A DNA stretch of 64,000 nt. Origin: Microvirga subterranea. GTDB taxonomy: Bacteria; Pseudomonadota; Alphaproteobacteria; Rhizobiales; Beijerinckiaceae. Position 1 is the stretch's first letter. Every line of letters begins with the position of its first letter. This document shows positions 54,467 through 62,502 of this stretch, piece after piece. Where the stretch lies: assembly GCF_003350535.1 (NCBI RefSeq), contig NZ_QQBB01000002.1, positions 186,001 through 250,000 on the forward strand, written 5' to 3'. The position numbers and the translations under genes were made by a program. The notes beneath the pieces were generated by a model. That model searched no databases. It saw only the letters and a program-made list of their open reading frames with translations, and had not been told where the DNA came from.

Positions 54467-55387
54467 TCAATCGTAGCGGATGCGCGGATCGATAAGCGCA
54501 TAGAGGATATCGACCACGAGGTTGAAGAGGAGAACGAAGACGGCAACCACCACGACCGTGCCCATGACGAGCGTATAGTCGCGGTTGAGGGCGCCCTCGA
54601 CGAAGTAGCGGCCGATTCCCGGCAGGCCGAAGATGGTCTCGACCACGACGGAGCCGGTGAGCAGGGCCGCCGCCGCCGGGCCGAGATAGGAGATGACCGG
54701 AAGCGCGGCGCCGCGAAGCGCATGGGTCACGATCACCCGTGTCGGCAGCCCGAGGGAGCGAAGGGTCCGGATGTGGTTCGAGCGCAGGTTCTCGATCATC
54801 GCCGCGCGGGTCATGCGCGCGACAACCGCCACCTGGGGCAGCGCCAGCACGAGCACGGGGAGGATCAGGTTGCGCGGCGAGCCGTTGTTCCAGCCCGCAA
54901 CGGGCAGCCAGGCGAGGGCGAGGCCGAACACGATCTGGAAGATCGGCGCCACGACGAAATTCGGGATGGTGAGCCCGAGCGCGCCCATGCCGGTCACGAC
55001 GTAGTCGACCGAGCTGTTCTGGCGGAAGGCCGCGATCGCGCCGAGCGTTCCGCCGACCAGGATCGCGAAGGAGAGGGCGAGCGCGCCCAGCGTCATGGAA
55101 ATCGGCAGGCCGCGGGCGAAGAGTTCGGCCACGGTGAAGTCGCGCAGGATGAACGAGGGGCCGAAATCACCGCGCATGACCGCGCCGAGATAGAGCCAGT
55201 ACTGCTCGATCAGGGGCTTATCGAGCTGGTAGATCCGGTTGAGGTTCTCCATCACCTTGGCTTCGAGCGGACGCTCCAGGTCGAAGGGGCCGCCGGGGGC
55301 AAGCCGGATCAGGAAGAATGAGATCGTGACGATGAGGAACAGCGTCGGGATCGCCGAAAGAAAGCGGCGAAAGATGAAGGAGAGCAT
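54467..55387 (-). CDS. Oligopeptide ABC permease, OppB-type
   Basis: A 306-residue OppB permease (MLSFIFRRFLSAIPTLFLIVTISFFLIRLAPGGPFD) with six helices and the conserved loop HIRTLRSLGLPTRVIVTHALR. GGGAGGAG lies before the ATG. Confidence 0.93.
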   Translation of the reverse strand: MLSFIFRRFLSAIPTLFLIVTISFFLIRLAPGGPFDLERPLEAKVMENLNRIYQLDKPLIEQYWLYLGAVMRGDFGPSFILRDFTVAELFARGLPISMTLGALALSFAILVGGTLGAIAAFRQNSSVDYVVTGMGALGLTIPNFVVAPIFQIVFGLALAWLPVAGWNNGSPRNLILPVLVLALPQVAVVARMTRAAMIENLRSNHIRTLRSLGLPTRVIVTHALRGAALPVISYLGPAAAALLTGSVVVETIFGLPGIGRYFVEGALNRDYTLVMGTVVVVAVFVLLFNLVVDILYALIDPRIRYD

Positions 55388-55414
55388 GGTCGCTCCTCCC
55401 GAAAGTCGCGTCTG

Positions 55415-55450
55415 GATATAAAAATAGGGCGGCCTGCAGCACAGGCCGCC
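55415..55450 (-). terminator. Terminator-like hairpin between oppA- and oppB-type genes
   Basis: Read on the minus strand: GGGCGGCCTG-TGCTG-CAGGCCGCCC, a perfect 10-bp stem, followed by TATTTTTATA. It lies 16 bp after the binding-protein stop. It should stop most transcripts, leaving a smaller share for the permease genes. Confidence 0.82.
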
Positions 55451-55465
55451 CCGTCTACGAAGAAT

Positions 55466-57049
55466 TTACTGGGTCTTCGAGAGGTAGCGGGTCGGGTACA
55501 CGCCGCGGGTGTTCTGCACGAAGCCCTTGATCTTCGGGGAGATCAGGTTGCTCTTGCCGTAGTACATGATCGGGATCCAGGGCATGTCCTTCATCAGGAT
55601 CGCCTCGGCCTGCTTCATGAGGTCGGCGCGCTTCTTGAGGTCCAGCTCGGTGGCGGCCTGATCGAGGAGCTTGTCGAACTGCGGGTTGTTGTACTTGCCG
55701 TAGTTGAAGCCCTTGTTGTCGCTCTTAAGCAGGAACAGGAAGTTGTTCGGGTCCGAGTAGTCGGCGATCCAGCCGTAGCGAGCCACGTCGAAGTCGCCGC
55801 CGTCACGCAGGTGAGCGAAGTGGGTCTTGCCGTCCGTGTTGATGAAGGACGTCTCGATGCCGACCTGCTTCCACTGCTCGGCGATCGCGATCACCGTGTT
55901 GCGGTTGTTGTCCGTGGTGTTGTAGCGGATCTCGACCTTCAGCGGCTTGCCGGGGCCGAAGCCGGCTTCCTTGAGGAGCTCCTTGGCCTTCTCCTCGCGG
56001 TCGATCGGGGACTGGTCCTTGTACTCCATGTAGGCCGGCTCGCCGTAGTTGCCGACGCCGGGCGGCATGAAGGAGTAGCCGGGCTGCATGGTCTGGCCCC
56101 AGATCTGCTCGGCGATGAACTCGCGGTCGACCATCATGGAGAGGGCCTGACGCACGCGCACGTCGCTGAAAGGAGCCTTGGACGAGTTCACGACCATGTA
56201 CCAGGTGCCGAGATACGGGCCGAGCTTAACCTGATCCTTGAAGCGCTCCTTGAGCGACTTCATCTGGTCGGCCGGCACGTCGTCGGTGGTGTCGAGCTCG
56301 CCGGCCTCGTAGCGGCGGACCATCGCGGCGAAGTCCGGGGTCGGATAGTAGTTGACCGTGTCGATCTGGACGTTCTTCGCGTCGTAGTAGTTCTCGTTCT
56401 TGACGAGCTTGATGTGCGAATTCGGCACGAACTCGGCGAGCTTGTAGGCGCCGTTCGTCACCATGTTGCCGGGCTTCACGAAGTCCTTGCCGAACTTCTC
56501 CACCGAGGCGCGGTGCACCGGCAGGCTGGTTTGGTGGGTGAGGAGCTCGATGAAGTACGGGGTCGGCGCCTCGAGGGTGATCTCGACCGTCTTCGGATCC
56601 ACGGCCTTGACGCCCAGCTCCTCCGGCTTGGCCTGGCCCTTGTTGATCTTCTCGGCGTTCTTGATCGGATACAGGATGTTCGCGTACTTCGCGCCCGTCT
56701 CCGGGGTCATGATGCGACGGTAGGAATACACGAAGTCTTCCGCCGTGACCGGGTCGCCGTTCGACCACTTCAGTCCGTCGCGGAGGGTGAAGCGGTAGGT
56801 CTTGCCGTCGTCGCTGACCTCCCACTTGGCGGCCTGGCCGGGAACGGCCTCGCCCTTGGCGCTGTAGGTGACAAGGCCTTCGAGCATGTCGCGCAGGATA
56901 TGGGCTTCCTGCACGGTCGAGGTCTTGTGGGTGTCGAGCGTCTCAGGTTCGCCAGAATTGGCGCGATTATAGACGACTTCAGCCGAAGCGGCGCCCATCA
57001 GGGCTGCCGTTGCGACGGCCGCAAGTGCCGTGCGTTTCAACCAGGACAT
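55466..57049 (-). CDS. Peptide ABC transporter substrate-binding protein, OppA-type
   Basis: A 527-residue SBP family 5 protein with signal peptide (ending GAASAEV), the family opening RANSGEPETLDTHKTSTVQEAHILRDMLEGLV and YRFTLRDGLKWSNGDPVTAEDFVYSYRR. The ligand is probably an oligopeptide. It heads the operon and is followed by a strong terminator-like hairpin. Confidence 0.94.
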   Translation of the reverse strand: MSWLKRTALAAVATAALMGAASAEVVYNRANSGEPETLDTHKTSTVQEAHILRDMLEGLVTYSAKGEAVPGQAAKWEVSDDGKTYRFTLRDGLKWSNGDPVTAEDFVYSYRRIMTPETGAKYANILYPIKNAEKINKGQAKPEELGVKAVDPKTVEITLEAPTPYFIELLTHQTSLPVHRASVEKFGKDFVKPGNMVTNGAYKLAEFVPNSHIKLVKNENYYDAKNVQIDTVNYYPTPDFAAMVRRYEAGELDTTDDVPADQMKSLKERFKDQVKLGPYLGTWYMVVNSSKAPFSDVRVRQALSMMVDREFIAEQIWGQTMQPGYSFMPPGVGNYGEPAYMEYKDQSPIDREEKAKELLKEAGFGPGKPLKVEIRYNTTDNNRNTVIAIAEQWKQVGIETSFINTDGKTHFAHLRDGGDFDVARYGWIADYSDPNNFLFLLKSDNKGFNYGKYNNPQFDKLLDQAATELDLKKRADLMKQAEAILMKDMPWIPIMYYGKSNLISPKIKGFVQNTRGVYPTRYLSKTQ

Positions 57050-57126
57050 TGACGCGTTCCCTTACTATTATTCCTAGGTTTCGGATCGTTTCGGCCTCAA
57101 CCGCCGGGCGAGACCTTGGCTCATTT

Positions 57127-57140
57127 GTTGTTCAAACAAC
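57127..57140. promoter_or_regulatory. Inverted repeat upstream of oppA-type gene
   Basis: GTTGTT-CA-AACAAC, a 6-bp inverted repeat 78 bp upstream of the OppA start codon. Spacing and TTGT...ACAA arms resemble GntR-type operators, but no GntR gene is in the window. Confidence 0.4.
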
Positions 57141-57163
57141 TGTTTATGTCTAGAGGATATTCG

Positions 57164-57186
57164 AAACCTTTGAAAACCAAAGGTTT
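57164..57186. repeat. Perfect 9-bp inverted repeat after hbpS-like gene
   Basis: AAACCTTTG-AAAAC-CAAAGGTTT sits 15 bp after the stop of the HbpS-like gene. Without a T-tract on the minus strand it is either a weak terminator or a second operator for the opp genes. Confidence 0.5.
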
Positions 57187-57201
57187 GAGGCTTCCCTAGC
57201 G

Positions 57202-57636
57202 TTAAGCGCCGGTGTCGAAAGCCAGTTTGACTGCCTCAATTCCCGCCGCCGCGGCGATCTCGTCATTGTCCGAGGTGTCGCCCGAAACGCCGACCGCACC
57301 GAGAATGTTTCCCTGCGAATCCTTGATCAGGACGCCGCCCGGCACCGGGACCAGCAGGCCGCCGACCGCATGGGTCACGCCGGCGATGAAGTAGGGACGA
57401 TCCACAGCCATTTTGTGAAGGGCCCGGGAGCCGAGCCCCATGGCCAGGGCGCCGTTGGCCTTGCCCATGGCGATCTCGGCGCGCCGGAGGCTGGTGCCGT
57501 CGTCGGACAGGAGGACCTTCAGGGCGCCTCTCTCGTCGTAGACCGCCACGGAAAGGGGCTTGAAGCCCTTGTCCCGCCCGGCCTTGAGAGTGGCGGCGGC
57601 AATGGTCTGGGCGGTTTCGAGTGCGAGTGCGGACAA
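57202..57636 (-). CDS. GlcG/HbpS-family protein
   Basis: A 144-residue GlcG/HbpS (DUF336) protein, recognisable by MSALALETAQTIAAATLKAGRDKGFKPLSVAVYDERGALKVLLSDDG and GGLLVPVPGGVLIKDSQGNILGAVGVSGDTSDNDEIAAAAGI. Homologues bind heme or act as small-molecule accessory proteins; this one has no signal peptide. It lies 66 bp after puuD and is probably cotranscribed. Confidence 0.88.
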   Translation of the reverse strand: MSALALETAQTIAAATLKAGRDKGFKPLSVAVYDERGALKVLLSDDGTSLRRAEIAMGKANGALAMGLGSRALHKMAVDRPYFIAGVTHAVGGLLVPVPGGVLIKDSQGNILGAVGVSGDTSDNDEIAAAAGIEAVKLAFDTGA

Positions 57637-57702
57637 GGCCGTTCCCTCCCTGGTTGGTGCGGGGTTGATTGAGCAAGGTTATAGAGCAGCGCCACGACGC
57701 GC

Positions 57703-58929
57703 CTAGCGGAGGGTCGCGTCCTTCTGGGCAAGCCAGGAGGCGACGGTTTTCCGCTCGTCAAGCGTCATTTCCGTGACGTTGTTGGGCGGCATCGCGTGGG
57801 TCAGCACGCTCTGGACCCGGATCAGCTCCGCGTGGCGGGCGATCTCCTCGGGCGTGTCGAGCCTGACCCCTTTAGGGGCTACGGCGATGCCGTCCCAGAC
57901 CGGCTCCGCCGCATGGCACATGGAGCAGCGGGACTGGATGGTCAGAACGGCCTCGTCGAAGGAGGCGGCGACCGTCTCGGTTGTGGGCGGCGTCGTCAGA
58001 ACCGCCAGATTGGCGTTGCCGGGCTTGCCGACGATCGACAGCCAGATGGCGAGCGCGATGCAGGCGGCGGCGACGCCCCAGCTCCACCAGGGCGATCCCT
58101 TGTGGGCATGGCGGGAGTTGAAGAAGTGCCGTACCACGGCGCCGGCGATCACGATCAGCCCGATGATCGCCACCGCATAACGGGACGACCACGCCAGCGG
58201 ATAATGGTTCGACAGCATCAGGAAGATGACCGGCAGCGTCAGGTAGTTGTTGTGGGTGGACCTGAGCTTCGCTTCCTTGCCGAGGCGCGGATCGGGGGAG
58301 CGGCCGGCCAGCAGGTCGGCCACCACCTTCTTCTGGTTGGGGATGATGATGAAGAACACGCTCGCCGACATCCAGGTGGCGATCATCGCGCCCGTGTGCA
58401 GGAAGGCGGCGCGCCCGTTGAAGACCTGGGTGAACACGAAGGCCGCGAGCAGGATGTAGAAGAACAGAACGACGCCGAGGACGACGCCGTTCCTGCCCAG
58501 GGGCGAGCGGCACAGGACTTCGTAGACCAGCCAGCTCAGCAGGATTCCGCCGATGCCGATGGCGGCCGCCTGCCAGGGCGCCAGCGCCCGCACGGCCGGG
58601 TCGATCGTGTAGAGGTCCGCGTGGAGATAGTAGACCCAGACGATCAGGAAGAAGCCCGAGATCCAGGTGGAGTAGCTCTCCCATTTGAACCAGGTCAGCT
58701 CCTTGGGCATTTCGGGCGGGGCCACGAAATACTTGCGCATGTTGTAGAAGCCGCCGCCATGGACCTGCCAGGCCTCGCCGCCGACGCCTTCCGGCAGCCC
58801 CTCGCGCTTCTTCAGGCTGAGATCGAGATGGATGAAGTAGAAGGACGAGCCGATCCAGGCGATGGCGGTGATGACGTGGATCCAGCGGAGGAGCTGGCTG
58901 ATCCATTCGGAAATCTGCGGGTCGATCAT
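57703..58929 (-). CDS. puuD: Urate hydroxylase PuuD (membrane, cytochrome c domain)
   Basis: A 408-residue membrane protein from the ATG at 58929. About eight helices make up the PuuD domain (WIHVITAIAWIGSSFYFIHLDLSL; WKWE-type FKWESYSTW; ATWMSASVFFIIIPNQKK), and a C-terminal cytochrome c domain has CSMCH at 335-339. PuuD oxidises urate to 5-hydroxyisourate and passes electrons to the respiratory chain instead of oxygen. The divergent neighbours supply the next steps. An upstream in-frame extension to 59109 overlaps no motif and is rejected. Confidence 0.93.
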   Translation of the reverse strand: MIDPQISEWISQLLRWIHVITAIAWIGSSFYFIHLDLSLKKREGLPEGVGGEAWQVHGGGFYNMRKYFVAPPEMPKELTWFKWESYSTWISGFFLIVWVYYLHADLYTIDPAVRALAPWQAAAIGIGGILLSWLVYEVLCRSPLGRNGVVLGVVLFFYILLAAFVFTQVFNGRAAFLHTGAMIATWMSASVFFIIIPNQKKVVADLLAGRSPDPRLGKEAKLRSTHNNYLTLPVIFLMLSNHYPLAWSSRYAVAIIGLIVIAGAVVRHFFNSRHAHKGSPWWSWGVAAACIALAIWLSIVGKPGNANLAVLTTPPTTETVAASFDEAVLTIQSRCSMCHAAEPVWDGIAVAPKGVRLDTPEEIARHAELIRVQSVLTHAMPPNNVTEMTLDERKTVASWLAQKDATLR

Positions 58930-59141
58930 GCGGCCACTTGAAATGATAAGGAGCGCGTAGCCTAGGGCGGCGTTCCCGATTGCGAAAGGCCCGCCCGGAG
59001 GCTTTTTCAACAGGAACCGGAGCCCGAATTCCTTCACTTTGCCCGGGCTGCCCGCCATGGCGGCTTGACGGCCGGACACGGCATCGAAAAGCTTCCACCC
59101 CTCCGTCATGCTCCGTTCGCGGGCTCACATCCGAGGTTCCC

Positions 59142-59495
59142 ATGGGACGCCTGTCCACCCACGTGCTGGATACCGTCAACGGCAAGCCCGCCAAGGGCGT
59201 GGCGATCGAGCTCTTCGCACTCGACGGCGAGGCCCGCCGCTCGGTCGTGCGCACCGCCACAAACGGCGACGGCCGCACCGATGCGCCGCTCATGACCGGC
59301 GAGGGGTTCCAGACCGGAACCTACGAGCTCGTCTTCTATGTCGGGGACTACTTCCGGTCCGTCGGGACGGCGATCGCCGATCCGCCGTTCCTCGACGTCG
59401 TTCCCATCCGTTTCTCCATTGCCGAGCCGCTCGGGCACTACCATGTGCCGCTCCTGGTCTCGCCGTGGAGCTATTCCACCTACCGAGGAAGCTGA
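59142..59495 (+). CDS. uraH: 5-hydroxyisourate hydrolase
   Basis: A 117-residue transthyretin-like HIU hydrolase with N-terminal LSTHVLDTVNGKPAKG (His6) and C-terminal YRGS, the family signature; the middle HYHVPLLVSPW carries further catalytic residues. It hydrolyses the product of PuuD to OHCU. It lies 6 bp before the PuuE-UraD gene. The 212-bp gap to puuD must contain divergent promoters; I see no clear operator there. Confidence 0.95.
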   Translation: MGRLSTHVLDTVNGKPAKGVAIELFALDGEARRSVVRTATNGDGRTDAPLMTGEGFQTGTYELVFYVGDYFRSVGTAIADPPFLDVVPIRFSIAEPLGHYHVPLLVSPWSYSTYRGS

Positions 59496-59501
59496 CCGAC
59501 C

Positions 59502-60944
59502 ATGGCCGAGGCCTCTTATCCCCGCGATCTCGTCGGCTACGGCCGCAATCCGCCCCATCCGCACTGGCCGAACGATGCGCGCATCTGCGTGCAGTTCGTG
59601 ATCAACTACGAGGAGGGCGGCGAGAACAACGTCCTGCACGGCGACCGTGCCTCGGAAGCGTTCCTGTCGGAGATCGTCGGCGCCCAGCCCTGGCCGGGGC
59701 AGCGGCACATGAGCATGGAATCGATCTACGAGTACGGTTCCCGCGCCGGCTTCTGGCGCCTGTGGCGGATATTCACCGAGCGCGGCATGCCCGTGACCGT
59801 CTACGGCGTCGCCACCGCCCTCATGCGCAACCCTGAGGCCGTCGCCGCCATGCAGGAGGCGGAGTGGGAGATCGCGAGCCACGGCCTCAAGTGGATCGAC
59901 TACCGCGACTTCTCGTCCGACGAGGAGCGGGCGCATCTCAAGGAAGCGATCCGCATCCACACGGAAGTGACGGGTGAGCGACCGCTCGGCTGGTACACGG
60001 GCCGCACCTCGGAGCACACCAACCGACTCGTGGCGGAGGAGGGCGGCTTCCTCTACAGCGCGGATTCTTACGCGGACGAGCTGCCGTATTGGGAGACGCA
60101 CGGCAAGCACACCCAGCTGATCGTGCCCTATACGCTCGACGCCAACGACATGCGCTTCGCGACGCCCCAGGGCTTCAACGCGGGCGACCAGTTCTACGCC
60201 TATCTCAAGGACACGTTCGACACGCTCTATTCGGAAGGCATGAGCGCGCCGAGGATGATGTCGGTCGGGCTCCACTGCCGGCTCGCCGGCCGGCCGGGCC
60301 GCGCGGCGGCGCTCGCCCGGTTCCTCGACTACATCGCCTCGCACGACCGGGTCTGGGTGGCGCGGCGCATCGATATCGCCCGCCACTGGATCAGGCGCCA
60401 CCGCCCGGCGGGCCTGAAGCCCAGCACCATGAGCCGGGCGATGTTCGTCGAGATGTTCGGGGACATCTTCGAGCACTCGCGGTGGATCGCCGCCCGCACC
60501 TACGAGGGTGGCCTGACGCCGGCTCAGGACACTGCCGAGGGACTCCATGCCGCCATGGTGCATGTCCTCTCGGAGGCGAGCCGGGAACAGAAGCTGGCCC
60601 TCATCCAGGCCCACCCCGATCTGGCGGGCCGGCTCAAGCTCGCCGATCTCACGGACGATTCCCGCGGCGAGCAGAGATCGGCGGGTCTCGACAGCCTCAC
60701 GGAAGCAGAGCGCGATCGCTTCCTCGCCCTCAACGAGACCTACCGGCGCAAGTTCGGCTTTCCCTTCATCATGGCCGTCAAGGGTCGCACGAAGGAGGAG
60801 ATCCTCGCAGCCTTCGAGGAGCGGATCGAGCACGAGACGGACCAGGAGTTCGACACCGCCATCGTGCAGATCGAGCTGATCGCGCTCCTGCGCCTCAAGG
60901 ACCGGCTGCCTTCCCTGGCGGATGTGTTCTCCTCGCTGGCCTGA
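59502..60944 (+). CDS. Bifunctional allantoinase (PuuE)-OHCU decarboxylase (UraD)
   Basis: A 480-residue fusion. Residues 1 to about 305 are PuuE, the polysaccharide-deacetylase-like allantoinase (DLVGYGRNPPHPHWPNDARICVQFVINYEEGGE; ASHGLKWIDY; GWYTGRTSEHT). From about 310 the UraD decarboxylase follows (FVEMFGDIFEHSRW; catalytic HPDLAG near 371; FGFPFIMAVKG). UraD makes S-allantoin from OHCU and PuuE opens it to allantoate, so the order of domains is the reverse of the order of reactions. Starts 6 bp after uraH. Confidence 0.95.
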   Translation: MAEASYPRDLVGYGRNPPHPHWPNDARICVQFVINYEEGGENNVLHGDRASEAFLSEIVGAQPWPGQRHMSMESIYEYGSRAGFWRLWRIFTERGMPVTVYGVATALMRNPEAVAAMQEAEWEIASHGLKWIDYRDFSSDEERAHLKEAIRIHTEVTGERPLGWYTGRTSEHTNRLVAEEGGFLYSADSYADELPYWETHGKHTQLIVPYTLDANDMRFATPQGFNAGDQFYAYLKDTFDTLYSEGMSAPRMMSVGLHCRLAGRPGRAAALARFLDYIASHDRVWVARRIDIARHWIRRHRPAGLKPSTMSRAMFVEMFGDIFEHSRWIAARTYEGGLTPAQDTAEGLHAAMVHVLSEASREQKLALIQAHPDLAGRLKLADLTDDSRGEQRSAGLDSLTEAERDRFLALNETYRRKFGFPFIMAVKGRTKEEILAAFEERIEHETDQEFDTAIVQIELIALLRLKDRLPSLADVFSSLA

Positions 60945-61029
60945 CGGAACTGTTTGCGCGGATCGCGCGTCTTCGTTTCAAGCTTGGCCGGCAGCCTGAT
61001 GCCGGCCTGGAAGAAAGAGGAGGCGTGAC

Positions 61030-61476
61030 ATGGGTCTGTTCAAGTTCATCAAGGAAGCGGGAGCCAAGATCTTCGGCGGCGGCGCCCAGGCTGCGACTCC
61101 GGACAAGCTGCAGCAGGAGGTCCAGGGGCACGGCTTCGACGCGAGCAAGCTGAGCATCGACGTTCAGGGCGACAAGGTAAAACTGGGCGGCCAGGCGATG
61201 AGCCAGGAAGAGGCTGAGAAGATCATCCTGTCCCTCGGCAACACCTACGGCGTGGCCGAGGTCGACACGAGCGAGCTGCAGATCCAGCAGCCCGCCCAGC
61301 AATCGACCATGTATACGGTCCAGAAGGGCGACACCCTGTGGGAAATTGCCGAGAAGCACTACGGCAAGGGGAAGGGCGCCAAGTACACGGAAATTGTGAA
61401 GGCGAACTCGCCGCCGGTGAAGGATCCCGACATGATCCAGCCCGGCTGGGTCCTGCGGATTCCGCCGCTGCCGTAG
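61030..61476 (+). CDS. BON-LysM domain protein
   Basis: A 148-residue protein beginning MGLFKFIKEAGAKIFGGG, with a BON domain (about 22-85) and a C-terminal LysM domain (MYTVQKGDTLWEIAEKHYGKGKGAKYTEIVKAN...IQPGWVLRIP). This is the YgaU/Kbp layout; the E. coli protein is a cytoplasmic potassium-binding protein. No signal peptide. AGGAGG lies upstream of the ATG. Confidence 0.92.
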   Translation: MGLFKFIKEAGAKIFGGGAQAATPDKLQQEVQGHGFDASKLSIDVQGDKVKLGGQAMSQEEAEKIILSLGNTYGVAEVDTSELQIQQPAQQSTMYTVQKGDTLWEIAEKHYGKGKGAKYTEIVKANSPPVKDPDMIQPGWVLRIPPLP

Positions 61477-61489
61477 GATAAGGCTGATT

Positions 61490-61540
61490 GCTCTCCTTCG
61501 TGCCCGATCCTAAATGAGGGGCTCAAGGCACGAAGGGAGC
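61490..61540 (+). terminator. Hairpin that terminates and/or masks ribosome site of rhodanese gene
   Basis: GCTC-T-CCTTCGTGCC (61490-61504) pairs with GGCACGAAGGGAGC (61527-61540): 14 bp with one bulged T and a 22-nt loop, then TTTT. The right arm contains AAGGGAG, the ribosome site for the ATG at 61546. It can act as terminator of the LysM gene and, if read through, silence translation of the next gene. Confidence 0.7.
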
Positions 61541-61545
61541 TTTTC

Positions 61546-61863
61546 ATGAACGCACCGTCAGGGCATGTCGATCTCGACCGCGAGGACGTGAAGCGGGGAC
61601 TGGCGGACGGTTCGATCCATCTGGTCGATGTCCGCGAGCCGCACGAATTCGCGGCCGGCCATATCCCCGGTGCGATCTCCCGTCCGCTGTCGACCTTCGA
61701 CCCGGCGAGCCTGCCGACGGACAAGAGGATCGTGTTCTCCTGCGCGGCGGGCGTACGGTCCTTGCGGGCCATCGAGTTCGCCCAGGCGGCGGGGCGCGAC
61801 GTGCGGGAGCACTACAAGGGCGGCTACAAGGATTGGGTGATGTCCGGAGAGCCGGTCGAGTGA
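61546..61863 (+). CDS. Rhodanese-like domain protein
   Basis: A 105-residue single rhodanese domain (VDVREPHEFAAGHIPGAISRPL) with catalytic Cys66 in the six-residue loop CAAGVR. It moves sulfane sulfur or is a redox carrier. Its ribosome site lies in a hairpin stem. Confidence 0.92.
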   Translation: MNAPSGHVDLDREDVKRGLADGSIHLVDVREPHEFAAGHIPGAISRPLSTFDPASLPTDKRIVFSCAAGVRSLRAIEFAQAAGRDVREHYKGGYKDWVMSGEPVE

Positions 61864-62004
61864 CCGGCTCCGGCTCCAACGGTCCGATCACATAGATGTG
61901 TTCTAAAGTAGAGTGCTCAAGCTTCGCCGGATATGCAGTAGTGTTCCCCCGCCGGAAACGGCTCGCAATGAAGCCGTAGCCCGTGCCCATTTGAGGGGAA
62001 CTGC

Positions 62005-62442
62005 ATGAAGCGCACTATCGTCGTCGCCAGCTTGCTTGCGCTGGGTGTGAGCGCGGCCATCGCGCAAAGCAACGTCGTCGAACAACGCCAGAATCTCATG
62101 AAGGAGATGGCCGCCCAGACCCGCCCGATCGGCGGGATGCTCCGCGGTCAGGAGGCCTTCGACCTCGCCAAGGTCCAGAGCGGGCTGAAGGTTTTCGCCG
62201 AGAACCCGAAGAAGGCGGCTTCGCTCTTCCCCGAGAGCTCGAAGGATGCGCCGAAGACCGAGGCCCTGCCGACGATCTGGGAGAACAAGGCCAAGTTCGA
62301 CTCCATCATGACCAAGCTGAGCCAGGACGCACAGACCGCCATGGCCAGCATCAAGGACGAGGCGACCTTCAAGGCCGAGATGCCGAAGGTTCTCCAGAAC
62401 TGCGGCGGCTGCCACAACGACTTCCGCAAGAAGAGCTCCTGA
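62005..62442 (+). CDS. Class II cytochrome c (c-prime type)
   Basis: A 145-residue secreted protein with signal peptide (ending AIAQ) and a single C-terminal heme site CGGCH (133-137) followed by NDFRKK, the arrangement of cytochrome c-prime/c556, four-helix bundles. It may carry electrons or bind NO. The 142-bp gap upstream holds no gene. Confidence 0.92.
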   Translation: MKRTIVVASLLALGVSAAIAQSNVVEQRQNLMKEMAAQTRPIGGMLRGQEAFDLAKVQSGLKVFAENPKKAASLFPESSKDAPKTEALPTIWENKAKFDSIMTKLSQDAQTAMASIKDEATFKAEMPKVLQNCGGCHNDFRKKSS

Positions 62443-62460
62443 TTTATTGCAGGTTCCTGG

Positions 62461-62491
62461 CGGGCGGCCTTCCCGGCCGCCCGTTTCGTTT
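62461..62491 (+). terminator. Intrinsic terminator after cytochrome c gene
   Basis: CGGGCGGCC-TTCCC-GGCCGCCCG, a perfect 9-bp stem, followed by TTTCGTTT. It ends 11 bp before the next start codon, so it may reduce rather than end transcription of the diheme cytochrome gene. Confidence 0.78.
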
Positions 62492-62502
62492 GGAGGGCAG
62501 GC

